Assembly: GCA_032718475.1 (NCBI GenBank) | Contig: JAUCBJ010005359.1 | Location: 21,582-85,581 of the forward strand | Length of the DNA stretch: 64,000 nt | Source of the DNA: Nemertoderma westbladi | Lineage: Eukaryota; Xenacoelomorpha; Nemertodermatida; Nemertodermatidae | Direction: 5' to 3' | In this document: piece after piece, positions 41,878-53,562 of the stretch | Layout: each line of letters begins with the position of its first letter | Position numbering within the stretch: position 1 is the first letter of the stretch | Notes under the pieces: model-generated | Told to the model about the DNA's origin: nothing | The model's input: only the letters and a program-made list of their open reading frames with translations | The model's database searches: none | Made by a program: the position numbers and the translations under genes

Positions 41878-41964
41878 CTGTTTACGTATTTCCGCTGCAG
41901 GTTGGTTGCGGTTTAACTTATGTGCGAAGGCTCGTCTTCCACCACCAGTACCAGCACCGGACAT
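41878..41964 (-). CDS. DOCK6/7/8-like gene, coding exon 1 with start codon
   Basis: ATG at 41964, 29 complete codons, donor GTTAGC (41872-41877). The translation begins MSGAGTGGGRRAFAHKLNR and ends PAAEIRKQ. It aligns with the DOCK7-type start (RRAFAQKI, then AAEVRKQI), and exon 2 begins with the expected Ile. The exon is short and Gly-rich at its start. The five exons together give about 289 residues up to the DHR1 domain. Upstream sequence is AT-rich with no clear TATA box in the expected place. Confidence 0.88.
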
Positions 41965-42884
41965 TGTTCAAATTTTGAGTGTCGCTGGCACGCTAGCTTA
42001 CGTTACTTAGTCCTACAAATACGGGTGATGTTGTGTATAAAATAGTTTGAAGAAGTATCTTCAATAATGATAATTACGGTAACAGGCAGACAGACGTGGG
42101 GAAACTGCAGGAGACTGGCACCCTGGTGGCAGGTGGGGCTATAGACAATAGACTATTATTATAGCCTAGCAGCCTAGTGAGCTAGACAAAATTTGCCGAA
42201 TAGGCAGATAGGCCTGATGCCCGAGGAAGGGCTAGCGCAAGGCAGAATGCAGGAGGCCTAGATTCTGAGAAATCTTTTTAAAAAATGTTAGATTGACTTA
42301 CACAATCAGACCACACCGTGTGTCAGTTTGCGTATGCTGTGCCCGTACTGTAATAGCGCAAATAAGAAAACATTGCACAGTTCAGCAATTGCAGGACTGA
42401 ACGAAGAATCTGATATCAGTCAACAGGCAGACAGGATTCAGGAACTGGACGACTAATGCTGCATGTACCGTACCACCTTGGCCTAACTAAAATTATCAAG
42501 TGCAATTCGAATTCCCCTCCAACAATAATTAATTACATAGAACATCGCAATTAGTCATGGCAACGCCACCCACCTCGCAAATCTGTTAAATACCCCAGGG
42601 TGGGCAGACACAACAATTTAACGGCTACACACGAGCGTGGCCAAACTCGACCAACACTACAGCCAAATACGAGGGTTTAGCGGCTACACCCGAGTATTAG
42701 TGGCTGTTTACGATCCGGGGTAGTGTGACCAAACAAGAGCGGTACCAGTAGTCGTTAGTGGCCAACCAACCGCAGTTTCCGGCGTAATGACCCCACTTGG
42801 CCACTTGTATTTATATATCAGCGAGGGAGGTATTTAATAACGCTGAAAGAATAATTTATTGTGCCCTATTCATTTAATTGTACA
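41965..42884. other. 5' region of the DOCK-like gene, before the second minisatellite
   Basis: Presumed 5' UTR and promoter region of the DOCK gene (minus strand). No other gene seen. About 42600-42720 has loosely repeated GGCTACAC.CGAG text. The transcription start cannot be placed. Confidence 0.4.
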
Positions 42885-45135
42885 ACCAGGGGGGTTAACG
42901 CCATCTGTACCAACCAGGGGGTGAACCCTAACCGTTGTATCAACCAGGGATGAACCCCATCCGTTGTACCAACCAGGGGAGTAAACGCCATCCGTTGTAC
43001 CAACCATGGGGGTGAACGCCATCCTTTGTACCAACCAGGGGTGAACCCCATCCGTTGTACCAACCACAGGGGGGTGAACCCCATCCGTTGTGCCAACCAG
43101 GGGGGTGAACGCCATCCGTTGTACCAACCAGGGGTGAACCCCATCCGTTGTACCAACCACAGGGGGGTGAACCCCATCCGTTGTACCAACCAGGGGGTGA
43201 ACGCCATCCTTTGTACCAACCAGGGGGGTGAACGCCATCCTTTGTACCAACCAGGGGTGAACCCCATCCGTTGTACCAACCATACAGGGGGGTGAACCCC
43301 ATCCGTTGTGCCAACCAGGGGGGTCAACGCCATCCGTTGTACCAACCAGGGGTGAACCCCATCCGTTGTACCAACCACAGGGGGGTGAACCCCATCCGTT
43401 GTACCAACCAGGGGGTGAACGCCATCCTTTGTACCAACCAGGGGGGTGAACGCAATCCGTTGTACCAACCAGGGGGTGAACCCCTTCCGTTGTACCAACC
43501 ACAGGGGGGTGAACCCCATGGGTTGTACCAACCAGGGTGTGAACGCCATCCTTTGTACCAACCAGGGGTGAACCCCATCCGTTGTACCAACCACAGGGGT
43601 GTGAACGCCATCCGTTGTACCAACCAGGGGGTGAACCTCATCCGTTGTACCAACCACAGGGGGGTGAACCCCATCCGTTGTACCAACCAGGGGGTGAACG
43701 CCATCCTTTGTACCAACCAGGGGGTGAACGCCATCCTTTGTACCAACCAGGAGTGAACCCCATCCGTTGTACCAACCAGGGGGTGAACTCCATTCGTTGT
43801 ACCAACCAGGGGAGTGAACCGCACCCGTTGTACCAACCAGGGGGTGAACTCCATCCGTTGTACCAACCAGGGGTGTGCACGCCATCCGTTGTACCAACCA
43901 GGAGGGATGTGCACGCCATCCGTTGTGCCAACCAGGGGGATGAATGCCATCCGTTGTACCAACCAGGGGTTGAACCCCATCCGTTGTACTAACCACAGGG
44001 GGGGTGATCGCCATCCGTTGTGCCAACCAGGAGGGTGAACCCCATCCGTTGTACCAACCACAGGGGGTGAACCCCATCCGTTGTACCAACCAGGAAGTGA
44101 ACGCCTTCCTTTGTACCAACCAGGAGTGAACCCCATCCGTTGTACCAACCAGGGGGGTGAACGCCATCCTTTGTACCAACCAGGGGGGTGAACGCCATCC
44201 GTTGTACCAACCAGGGGGTGATCCCATCCGTTGTACCAACCACAGGGGGGGGGGGGATGAACGCCATCCGTTGTACCAACCAGGGGAGTGAACCCCATCC
44301 GTTATGTACCAACCAGGTGGTGAACTCCATCCGTTGTACCAACCAGAGGAGTGAACCCCATCCGTTGTACCAACCAGGTGGTGAACTCCATCCGTTGTAC
44401 CAACCAGGGGTGTGCACGCCATCCGTTGTACCAACCAGGAGGGATGTGCACGCCATCCGTTGTGCCAACCAGGGGGGTGAACGCCATCCGTTGTACCAAC
44501 CAGGGGTTAACCCCATCCGTTGTACCAACCAGGGGGTGAACGCCATCCTTTGTACCAACCAGGGGGGTGAACGCCATCCGTTGTACCAACCAGGGGGTGA
44601 TCCCATCCGTTGTACCAACCACAGGGGGGGGGGGGGGGGGTGAACGCCATCCGTTGTACCAACCAGGGGAGTGAACCCCATCCGTTATGTACCAACCAGG
44701 TGGTGAACTCCATCCGTTGTACCAACCAGAGGAGTGAACCCCATCCGTTGTACCAACCAGGTGGTGAACTCCATCCGTTGTACCAACCAGGGGTGTGCAC
44801 GCCATCCGTTGTACCAACCAGGAGGGATGTGCACGCCATCCGTTGTGCCAACCAGGGGAGTGAACGCCTTACGTTGTATCAAGCAGGGGTTGTACCCCAT
44901 CCGTTGTACCAACCACAGGGGGGGGGGGGGGAACGCCATCCGTTGTACCAACCAGGGGGTGAACTCCATCCGTTGTACCAACCAGGGGAGTGAACCCCAT
45001 CCGTTGTACCAACCACAGTGGGGGTGAACTCCATCCGTTGTACCAACCAGGGGTGTGAACGCCATCCGTTGTACCAAGCAGGGGGTGAACGCCATCCTTT
45101 GTACCGCAACCAGGGGGGTGAACGCCATCCGTTGT
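42885..45135. repeat. 30-bp minisatellite, about 70-75 copies, upstream of the DOCK-like gene
   Basis: Unit GGTGAACGCCATCCGTTGTA + CCAACCAGGG, with variants CCCC/CGCC, ACAGGGGGG and GTGCACGCC. Because the unit is about 30 bp, frames on both strands stay open for hundreds of codons (one of 522), but these are artefacts of the period. Blocks containing GTGTGCACGCC and GGAGGGATGTGCACGCC recur near 43860, 44405 and 44790, showing higher-order duplication. Runs of up to 12 G sit in some units. Confidence 0.95.
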
Positions 45136-45140
45136 ACATT

Positions 45141-45505
45141 GCTGCAGTAGTATTTATTTTGGGGTATATTTATTTATTTTGGTCAAAAATGTATTTGTTT
45201 TGGGGGGAAATGTACTTTTATTTTGGGGATAATGTATTTTTTTTGGAAAATTTGTAATTATTTTGGGTGTTTTGTCATTTATTTTTGTGCTAATAATTGG
45301 TTTTGGGGAGCTTTTATTTATTTTGGTATTGAATAATTTTGTTTTGGTGTTGAATAATTGTTTTTGGTGTTGAAAAATTTGTTTTGGTGTTTGAATAATT
45401 TTATTTGTGGTGACTTTATTTTATTTGGTGTTGAATAATTTTTTTGGGGTCACATTATTTAATTTGGTGTAAAATAATTTTTTTTGGTGAAATTTTCATC
45501 AATTT
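45141..45505. repeat. T/G-rich degenerate tandem repeat
   Basis: Loose repeats of TTTTGGTGTTGAATAATTTT and TATTTTGGGGTA-like text directly following the 30-bp array. About 45506-46189 after it shows no gene. Confidence 0.6.
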
Positions 45506-46189
45506 AGGGATGACTTTAATTGGTAGCCTATTTGTTATACCATGTTTGGGCATTATCAATGTCATTTGGGCATTGCTCTATATGAAAGAAAGGTGAAATC
45601 CTAATACCAAATCTTTAAGGTTGTGGTTTAACCCTCATTCCATTGTTAACTCAAGGTTATCCTATAGTTATATGTAGCTACTGTGGGCAGAGGCCAAATC
45701 TGGGGGGCAAACCCATAACTGGGATTTGGGGAGCATACAAAAAAGTGAGAGTTAATTTAGTACATAAAGTAAAATCAATATTGTTGAAATGTGTGTGGGG
45801 CGAGCCACGAATTTGGCGGAGCCTTGGCGAATTGACACTGTTAAGGAGAATGTCAATAATGGCAAATAGTTGTTGACGTAACTATTTTGACATTAAATAA
45901 CTTTGTCAGATTTAAAGCTGTCGAATTGAAAATTTGTAGGCATAAATATGTCCAAAACTTGACATTATTTAGCGACTTTAGACCCAACAGTTCAACAGTC
46001 TCCCGCTAGATGGCTACATGTCTAAACATTAAATGTCCTCCCATTTCTTTGCTTTTAAACCGTTTAACCTGAAACTTGGCAGAATTGTAGTCGACCATTA
46101 GCTGTTTCATTTAAACTTTTTCTGAGGTATAACCCTTCGTTTCTCAAACAGATGATTCCTCTGAGGTCAATTTTGACCTCAGGTAAATG

Positions 46190-46875
46190 AGAGGGTGGGG
46201 GGTGTCCAAAAACACTTGTCGAATTTAAACTCAGTTTGCACATCAGATGTCATCAAATGGGCCCAAACTTCGATAGATACCTAAATTTTGATTTGGGGAT
46301 GAAAGGAAATATTCCCACAGGCACATGGCCAGTTCCCGCCCTTGGCGCAAGTGAGTGATATTCCCCATTTTTGTGATGATCAACTTCTACTGTATTATTC
46401 CTACTGCATTGATATTTATGCTCAATAGAACCGCAATGACAGATTTAGGTGGTGTAGACACCTTCAAAACAAGCATAGAGCGAATAGTTTTTGAGATATT
46501 GCAGATAATGTGAAGTCCGGCACAAGTCAAAATTAGCGCCTTGATGCAATATGGACAAATACCTGACAAATATCTCAAAACCTATTCGCTCTATGCGTGT
46601 TTTGAAGGTGTCTACAACAACTAAATCGGTCATTGCGGTTCTAAAAGAGCATAATATCAATGTAGTAGGAATACTAGAAGTTGATCATCACAAAAATGGG
46701 GAATATGACTCACTTGTGCCAAGAAGGGCGGGAACTGGCCATGTGCATTTGGGAATATTTCCTGTCATCCCCAAATCAAAATTTTGGTATCTATCGAAGT
46801 TTGGGCCCATTTGATGACATCTGATGTGCAAACTGAGTTTAAATTCGACAAGTTTTTTTGGACACCCCCCATCCT
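46190..46875. mobile_element. Near-perfect long palindrome (foldback element), about 330-bp arms
   Basis: The left arm starts GGGGGGTGTCCAAAAACACTTG and the right arm ends CAAGTTTTTTTGGACACCCCCC. Mirrored blocks include CAGATGTCATCAAATGGGCC, GGCCAGTTCCCGCCCTTGG, GAACCGCAATGACAGATTTA and AGAGCGAATAGTTTTTGAGA. The centre is near 46530. Non-coding; a non-autonomous DNA element is the likely origin. Confidence 0.75.
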
Positions 46876-47279
46876 CCATCCACCTATCTAAGTTTGGGCC
46901 CATTTGATGACATTTGATTTGCGAACTGAGTTGAAATTCAAAAAAAGGTTTTCGTTGATATTGAATGGTACAGGGACAAAACACGATGAGGTGAAATTTG
47001 ACCTCAATGTCAATATGTGTAGGCCCCTATAAATTGTAAAATTGAATAGACCCCCTTGCGAATTTTTACATTTTTGTTTTTCTAATTGAGAAGTACTATA
47101 AAATAATAAATGTCACAAAATTTCGAGATAAAATATCAATGTGTGATAAAATTGTGTAAGTTTAAATCTTCGATGGCACAAAAATGACCTCAAAGAGAGC
47201 ACAAGGGTTAAATCGACTGCAGTTTTCAAGCCTGCCTCTAGGCTGGTGTAAAGTGATCAAGGGCATCTGCTTAGATTTT

Positions 47280-47485
47280 GCTTATTTTAGGGGGGGGGGG
47301 GGGGGGGTCGATGCAATTCAAATTCATCCCTCTCTGGGGAAATTAAAGCAAATAACAGTTGATTACTACCAAAAATAAAACTGCAATCTGTATTGTTTTG
47401 TTTGGAACAACACCTTCCCCTTAATTTATAATTTAACATTGAGACAAGTATATTAATTCATCAAAATGGGATTTGCATCACTAAT
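47280..47485. repeat. Dispersed repeat family B, copy 2
   Basis: It matches 13620-13830 in order: TTCATCCCTCTCTGGGGAAATT, GCAAATAACAGTTGATTA, AAAATAAAACTGCAA, then ATTTAACATTGAG and GGGATTTGCATC. A G-run of about 16 precedes it (about 47291-47307). From 47486 to 48311 I see no gene; this is the region downstream of TRPM. Confidence 0.55.
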
Positions 47486-48311
47486 AATAATAATAATATA
47501 TTTATATGGCGCCTATACGTATTGTTCTAGGCGCACACCCCCACGCCTCCCCTGCTCGAATCCACTGGCAATTTGTATTACTAAATACTTTTAAAGGGAA
47601 CTTTATTTTCCTTTATTTCATATAAATATATGTCATTTTAAGTATTGTGGTTTCGTAGTCATCTGGAGGTATAATGGTAGGCGGTTATCAAGACACAGAC
47701 ACAGGTGCAACGGTATCCGAACTCCGAACAAGAATTGGTTTTATTTTGCTATTTTAGAACTGGTTTGATTTTATTAAGTTATCTTATGGTTAGGGTTAAT
47801 TGGTTAGGCCAAAACTCCAATTAAAATTATAACTTAGATATAAGTCGGAAAACTGCCATTACTACAGATTTTGGAAGTCAAATTTCGCGAAGGAGCCGTT
47901 CGTTTTAATCTGTATTCCATGATCCCCCTGATAAGTTTTGACTCTTATATTTCAATTAATTAGATAAAAATTTCCATTTTCGAATAAAATTCGATACTCC
48001 AATTTGTAATCCAGAACTTAATAAGAATAGAAGATATAGATATGATTAAAACTTTTACTGATAATAATTTATTGCTGAGTACTTATAGCAAATCTTGTCT
48101 TGATGTGTTTTTAAGATATGCACAATAATATTAACGTTACTGTACTAATATACTGTAAATACAGTATATCTTACATATACATAATTATTGTGTGAAATAT
48201 ATAATGATTAATGATAATTAATAAATTATCAATTTAGAAATTAATTATTATCACCTTGGAATTATAACCTAGGAATAATTAAATTAGAATAAAATGCAGT
48301 GACTGCATCAT

Positions 48312-51300
48312 CTAGATATCGAAGTCCTCAGATGAAGCAAATTTAGCTAAGTTAGAAGGTGATTGTCTCCCTGGAGAGTTCAATGACCCGGGGGAATGCA
48401 ATGCCCCCGGTGACTGAATATCCGCCACGTTTGTATCACCCTGTATCGAATCGTCACAGGGTATTGAAACTGCTTGATCAAGATCGTCCTTATCGAATTT
48501 CCTTATCCATTCATCCTCTACAGTCTCCTCAATATCGCTTGCAGCACTGTCCATCGTTTCAGGCGCAGGAAGATACTCGAAATTTGACTGAGTAAGTCCT
48601 TCAAAACTCAGAAGACTCCCGTAGTATGAATGGCTGGTCTCCCCCAGGGTTTCCCCGAGGAAACTCGCCGTTTCAATACAAATGTTGTCCGCAATCGTAG
48701 CATACCTCGTCTTGACACTCCTTGAGCGAATCTTTGATGAGTAAAGTTTCAAGGGTTTTTTAATCGCCGAATTGCGACTTGTTGAAGCTCCGATGTCTGG
48801 ACGAACACTTGTTCTGCTTCTCATTCTTGGAGGAGAAATTATATGGGGGTCGGGGGCCGAAATGGTGCGAAGACGTCTAGTCCAACCTGTGCGAGGAGGC
48901 GTAAGGTGACCTGAATCCAGCTCGTGAGTGGTAGGGTCGCTAATGACAATGGAGGGTAACTTCGGTAAAACCAACGTATCGTCTGAGCGAACATCCTGCA
49001 ATCTACCATCACCAACTTTTGTGTCGTTGGTTTGAAAGTAGTGCGTTTCATCTGACAATTTTAGAGACCTGTTGAGCTGAGTTTGTATATTGTTAATGGC
49101 TGAAAGAGTTGTCACTCCTACTGACTCCAAAGCGTTCACCTTAGTTTCTAAATCGCTCATAACTTTCTTATTATTAAACAAATTAGTATTGAGTTCTTCC
49201 ACAGAATGCAACAACTTGCCAATGTCAGATAACATTTGTTCTGATTGCTTGTCGGCAGAATTCGCAAGTATTTTCTCATTTTGTCGTAAATACAACCTTA
49301 AACATTTGTTTTCGAATTTATACAATTTCTGAATCTCGTCCCCATGCAAAAACAACTTTAGACTGCGATCGTTAATGTTATAACTGGAATTCCAACATCT
49401 GTTTATAATCCAAGTGAAAAAGGAGTAAATATGAAGTAGGATTCCAAATGGTGGAGGAAAAACTGGCCTCATTTCGTTATAAAGCACCACAAAATAGCGT
49501 TGGTGTTTCCATACGCATTGAGCAACAGGAGCGATATTGAAGTAGGTGTTGTTAAAAGCTGATATCATGAAGTTTACCAACAGGATGTTCGTCATTAAAA
49601 GAAAAATTGCCATAAGTAATGGTGTGAAAAAGGAACCGGCAACACAAGGGAACTCATGGTCTGGGGGGTCTCCGCAATCATCATTCCGAGTTAGTACTGG
49701 GGCAAACAACTCACCGTATATCATCCAGTATGGTTTGTAAAATATATCGCGGACCAGTTTCCAGGATGGCTCTTCATCCGGAAAGTGAATCGATTGTCTG
49801 GCTACTCCAAAACTCATAACCATTACAACTATAAGCATTGAAAAATATATCATTTGTACTGACATTTTGCCAACCATTTTTACGTATGGACCCAAAACTT
49901 GGTTCACTGTGTATATTTCAAGAATAGATATAAACCAGAATGAGGCATTGAGTGCTAATAATATGCGACTTTCTATCAAATAATGTTGTCGTATACCTTC
50001 AGCAATTAGGAACATGGTAATGGAAAAACACCGAAACATGCTCCAATAATTTTTGCTCCAGAGTTTAAATTTTTGATTCACATTGGTGGCTTCACAAAGG
50101 AAAAACTCTCTCAACTCCTCCAAGGCCAATGCAAAAACATAAAGAATCGTGAAAATTTCAACACGCCCAGGATATTTATTCGGCTTTACAAGAATAACAT
50201 AAGTTAAACAGCAAAGAAAGCAGATAAACATGAGCGTGTTTGCCCAAAATATTGTGATAGGAGCATTATAAAATTCATAAACTTTTTTACGCCAGTGCAG
50301 TTCACGAGGAGCTGATTTTTCGATAATTTTTCCTGGTTGGCCAAATAAATACCCAGTAGTATCGTCATCAATGGCCATGTTTTCATCACCGGCGATGCTC
50401 CCTGAGGAACTTGGGCATTTCTCTCCTCTGGTGTATTCCTCTAATGTCTGAGGCATAAGTTCCAGTTGCTGCACTGTTTTGAATTGAACATAAAGCAAAC
50501 AGGGTGGGCATATAATACAACCTAGCACTTTTAGAGTAATATTGCGCTGGACATTTAAGCCTCCCATCCATAAGTCGTTCAGTAACGTTTGACATGCCGG
50601 GTGAGCAACAAAGTCCTTATTACCGGATGCAGCGGCAATACTAAGGCACGTCTGTAAGCTCCAACTATCCCATGCATAAGTTAAAACCTGACATGTAAGT
50701 TCCTGGTTCTCTCGCCACATAATTTCTAAGATTTCAACAGATAGATTGTTAAAATTAGACCGAAGCAACTCATAATTCTCATTAGCACCGAAACCAAGAC
50801 TATAAATATCACTGGCCATTCTCTTGTACATTTGACTAGCAATGAGAGCTTTTTCCAAAGGCTGACTTCCAATCTGCCACATGAAGTTAGCCATCTTAGG
50901 TTTATCAGTTAAAATTGCCCAACATAGAAGCTCACGGGATGGAAACTCAAACGGTGAAGGATAATATTTACCCTCTTTCATTGTGTTTGTATATTTTGCC
51001 TTAAACTGCTTCCGTGTGTAAAAGCACCTGAAACAACCACCCATAAGGCGTTCCAGTAAAATACCTATATCAAGCAACGTAACTCGACCAGTTTCCGACA
51101 AACTTGGTTTCACATGCTTCATGAGTTGTCTTATTGATGTCATGGGTTGAGAATTATAAAGATCCTCTAACATATTAATTGAAAGAAATGGTTTGAAGGA
51201 CAACCTATTCTCAAACATCATCTTCACGAATTCCACATTGTCACCTACAAGCGCCATCATCATTATTTCCTCCAGTGAATTTTCTGGCCAAACTTGTCTG

Positions 51301-52619
51301 TGAGGAAATACATGAGTTTCAGCCACATCAGGACGATTCCACTTCAAAGATAAATGCAGTCGCTTAACAGGATCATCAACTGTTTCGCACAATGCCGACA
51401 GAATGCAATGATCTAAGCCACGTTCTTCCATCCGGTATATAAAGATGCTGCTACGATACTGCAAGCATTGTATAAGAACTTCATATGTGGCTGTCGCCTC
51501 AGATTCAGAGTATCCAAAAGACGTTGTTACTAATGATAATATGTGTTGTTTAACCGAATTATTCGCCATGTAGGGAACACCCTTGTCACAAAAAAAGGTA
51601 AGTAAATCAGCAGCTCGGCCACTTCCATCAACAACAACAACTGGAGATGGAGGAACAGCTGATAAATTTGAAAAGCAAATTCGCAGAGAAGACAGGCCAC
51701 CTTCTATAAGAACGACCACTTTGGGTGCAGGCAATAATGATTGGATGGTTGAATTCAAATGCTCTTCTAGACTTTTTCGAAGATGTAAATGAGGTCCAAA
51801 TTTGTGTTCTGTACCATCATCTGACAACAAAAAGCAGGAATGCCCTGGATTTAGTGTAACTCCAACTGTAGCCCCAAGGACATATGATGACGAATGATAC
51901 GGTACTGTTATGTCCACACCTACCAACGACTCCTTCATGGCTACAATACCCCAAGATGCAATACCAATCGTTGGTACTACTCTTCTTGCATGCTTCCTTG
52001 TTTCAAGTGCGGCTCCTATTACTTTAGATACACCAGAATTAATACCATCAGTAAATACCCAAGCTTCAGTTGATTTTGCTGCTCCTATAATTCCTTTTTG
52101 AATCGCCTGCTGAAGCTGACTTTGCAAAGAAAAATCCTGGAGCCCACCAACAACAGAAATTATTAAGGCAGGTGGAGGTAAGTTCCACTCTTTAACAAGC
52201 AGGTCATATATCATAGGAGGTTTTGAGTCGACAGAAAGACGTATAAACTTAGCAGTGTTTGGAAACATAGCCCCTTGGAGCTCCAATGTACCGAAAGCCT
52301 TGGTCGGATATGTTGTTGTATCCTGCATCCAATTCCACTTCTTGGACTCCCCATTGATATTTGTATTAGAGACACTGTCGAAATTGGCATTAGACACATG
52401 GTCAACTTTTTCCTTCCCGCAGCAGCAAACTCCCTCAATTGTGTAACGATCAGTAGGTATGTAGGTAATGCATTCTCGTTCACTGAACGTAGACTCTACC
52501 CATGATTTCTTGGCAAGCATATGCAGGAATTCGAGTGCAGAAAACGCAGCCAATGTACTGTATTGGAATGCTTTGCTGCTTGTATTTCTAGAAAGAAGCG
52601 CATGATCATCTGTATCCAT
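48312..52619 (-). CDS. TRPM-family cation channel, full length, intronless (1435 aa)
   Basis: ATG at 52619; the frame extends five codons upstream to a GTG, which I do not take as the start. N-terminus: SWVESTFSERECITYIP and CCCGK, then the TRPM homology region (WVFTDGINSGVSKVIGAAL near 190, VVVVDGSGRAADLL near 330). Then long helical MHR3-4, and transmembrane segments from about 780 (FWANTLMFICFLCCLTYVIL) to about 1020. Pore loop YGELFAPV near 968 with a Cys pair (DDCGD, FPCVAGSF), S6 NILLVNFMISAFNNTYF, TRP helix VWKHQRYFVVLYNEMRPVFPPP (about 1032-1056). An assembly coiled coil follows at about 1110-1172 and a Ser-rich tail. Closest in style to the TRPM1/3/6/7 group; no alpha-kinase or NUDT9 domain. 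It would form tetrameric plasma-membrane cation channels. TRPM genes normally have over 20 exons, so a single 4.3-kb open frame is remarkable and suggests an intact retrocopy. Confidence 0.93.
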   Translation of the reverse strand: MDTDDHALLSRNTSSKAFQYSTLAAFSALEFLHMLAKKSWVESTFSERECITYIPTDRYTIEGVCCCGKEKVDHVSNANFDSVSNTNINGESKKWNWMQDTTTYPTKAFGTLELQGAMFPNTAKFIRLSVDSKPPMIYDLLVKEWNLPPPALIISVVGGLQDFSLQSQLQQAIQKGIIGAAKSTEAWVFTDGINSGVSKVIGAALETRKHARRVVPTIGIASWGIVAMKESLVGVDITVPYHSSSYVLGATVGVTLNPGHSCFLLSDDGTEHKFGPHLHLRKSLEEHLNSTIQSLLPAPKVVVLIEGGLSSLRICFSNLSAVPPSPVVVVDGSGRAADLLTFFCDKGVPYMANNSVKQHILSLVTTSFGYSESEATATYEVLIQCLQYRSSIFIYRMEERGLDHCILSALCETVDDPVKRLHLSLKWNRPDVAETHVFPHRQVWPENSLEEIMMMALVGDNVEFVKMMFENRLSFKPFLSINMLEDLYNSQPMTSIRQLMKHVKPSLSETGRVTLLDIGILLERLMGGCFRCFYTRKQFKAKYTNTMKEGKYYPSPFEFPSRELLCWAILTDKPKMANFMWQIGSQPLEKALIASQMYKRMASDIYSLGFGANENYELLRSNFNNLSVEILEIMWRENQELTCQVLTYAWDSWSLQTCLSIAAASGNKDFVAHPACQTLLNDLWMGGLNVQRNITLKVLGCIICPPCLLYVQFKTVQQLELMPQTLEEYTRGEKCPSSSGSIAGDENMAIDDDTTGYLFGQPGKIIEKSAPRELHWRKKVYEFYNAPITIFWANTLMFICFLCCLTYVILVKPNKYPGRVEIFTILYVFALALEELREFFLCEATNVNQKFKLWSKNYWSMFRCFSITMFLIAEGIRQHYLIESRILLALNASFWFISILEIYTVNQVLGPYVKMVGKMSVQMIYFSMLIVVMVMSFGVARQSIHFPDEEPSWKLVRDIFYKPYWMIYGELFAPVLTRNDDCGDPPDHEFPCVAGSFFTPLLMAIFLLMTNILLVNFMISAFNNTYFNIAPVAQCVWKHQRYFVVLYNEMRPVFPPPFGILLHIYSFFTWIINRCWNSSYNINDRSLKLFLHGDEIQKLYKFENKCLRLYLRQNEKILANSADKQSEQMLSDIGKLLHSVEELNTNLFNNKKVMSDLETKVNALESVGVTTLSAINNIQTQLNRSLKLSDETHYFQTNDTKVGDGRLQDVRSDDTLVLPKLPSIVISDPTTHELDSGHLTPPRTGWTRRLRTISAPDPHIISPPRMRSRTSVRPDIGASTSRNSAIKKPLKLYSSKIRSRSVKTRYATIADNICIETASFLGETLGETSHSYYGSLLSFEGLTQSNFEYLPAPETMDSAASDIEETVEDEWIRKFDKDDLDQAVSIPCDDSIQGDTNVADIQSPGALHSPGSLNSPGRQSPSNLAKFASSEDFDI

Positions 52620-52867
52620 TATTGTTCTATTCACTGCAGTCCTTTAATCACAAATAGAGATCCTCCAACATAATATAATCTGGTATAGGTAATGAATGGG
52701 ATATAAGCAACTTCATATTTTAAAAGATATATCAGGTCCATAAATAAAGTTCCCATTATGCAGTTATGTATTTATTAAATAATAACTGTTAAAGAGATAG
52801 AGCCTCTAAGAGGACATCGAGAATATGAAATCCTCGATTCGAAGACCTAGCTAATTCTATATATTCC
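52620..52867. other. Upstream region of the TRPM gene
   Basis: AT-rich, no gene. The promoter is not recognisable. Confidence 0.4.
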
Positions 52868-53562
52868 AATAGGGCTCGTTCACATATTACACTAAAAATT
52901 GACCAAAGTGGCAAACTTCAAAGTGGCACCAAACTTCTCACTTTTGCATGAGTTGTAAATCAAAAACGTTTAATTAGACTATGGCTCATAGGGCTCGTTC
53001 AGATATTACAGTATATAACGCCAAACATTTGAATTTTTGACGACCACCCCACGCCCACCCTAATAACGACATTATAACATGAACCCAAACCACCCACCCC
53101 AACGTTATATAACACCATAGGGATAAACCACCAATAATATTTAATATTGGTTCAAATATTAATTCACTTTCATTATTATAGACGGCTGGACGGTAGAAAT
53201 AGGTCACCATGTCGGCTCTTTTCGTTCCCATGAAAACAAAATATATATTTTCGAGAGTGCCACTCGGACTAAAAATTGACCATTTTCATACCTTCAAATT
53301 GGCACCAAAATCCACACATTCGCATGTGTTGTAAATGAAAAACGTGTAATTAGACTATGGCCGATAGATGACTAAGTCATCTATCTATACAGAATAGAAT
53401 AAAATGAACAAAAATGTGTTTCACAACAAATTACAATACTGAAGGGGTCGTTATATAACACTGTGACCAACCTACAGACTCACGCACCCTTATAACGCAT
53501 AATAATATTAACCAAAACCACCCACCCACCTAACGTGCGTTATATAATATGTGAACGAGACC
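52868..53562. mobile_element. MITE with TCGTTCACATATTA terminal inverted repeats
   Basis: The left end GGGCTCGTTCACATATTA and right end TAATATGTGAACGAGACC are inverted copies. Inside, a roughly 110-bp block (CTAAAAATTGACCA, AATTGGCACCAAA, GTGTAATTAGACTATGGC) is duplicated directly at about 52890-52990 and 53265-53365. A second TIR-like CTCGTTCAGATATTACAG at about 52990 suggests two copies nested or joined. Non-coding. Confidence 0.6.

Noticed and set aside
42866-44817. Long open frames (up to 522 codons) with VGTTDGVHP or PLYQPGVNP-type repeats on both strands
   Set aside because: They arise from the 30-bp period of the minisatellite; both strands are open at once and there is no start context or domain.
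52620-52634. Five extra N-terminal codons of the TRPM frame from a GTG
   Set aside because: GTG starts are not expected in animals; the first ATG is at 52619.
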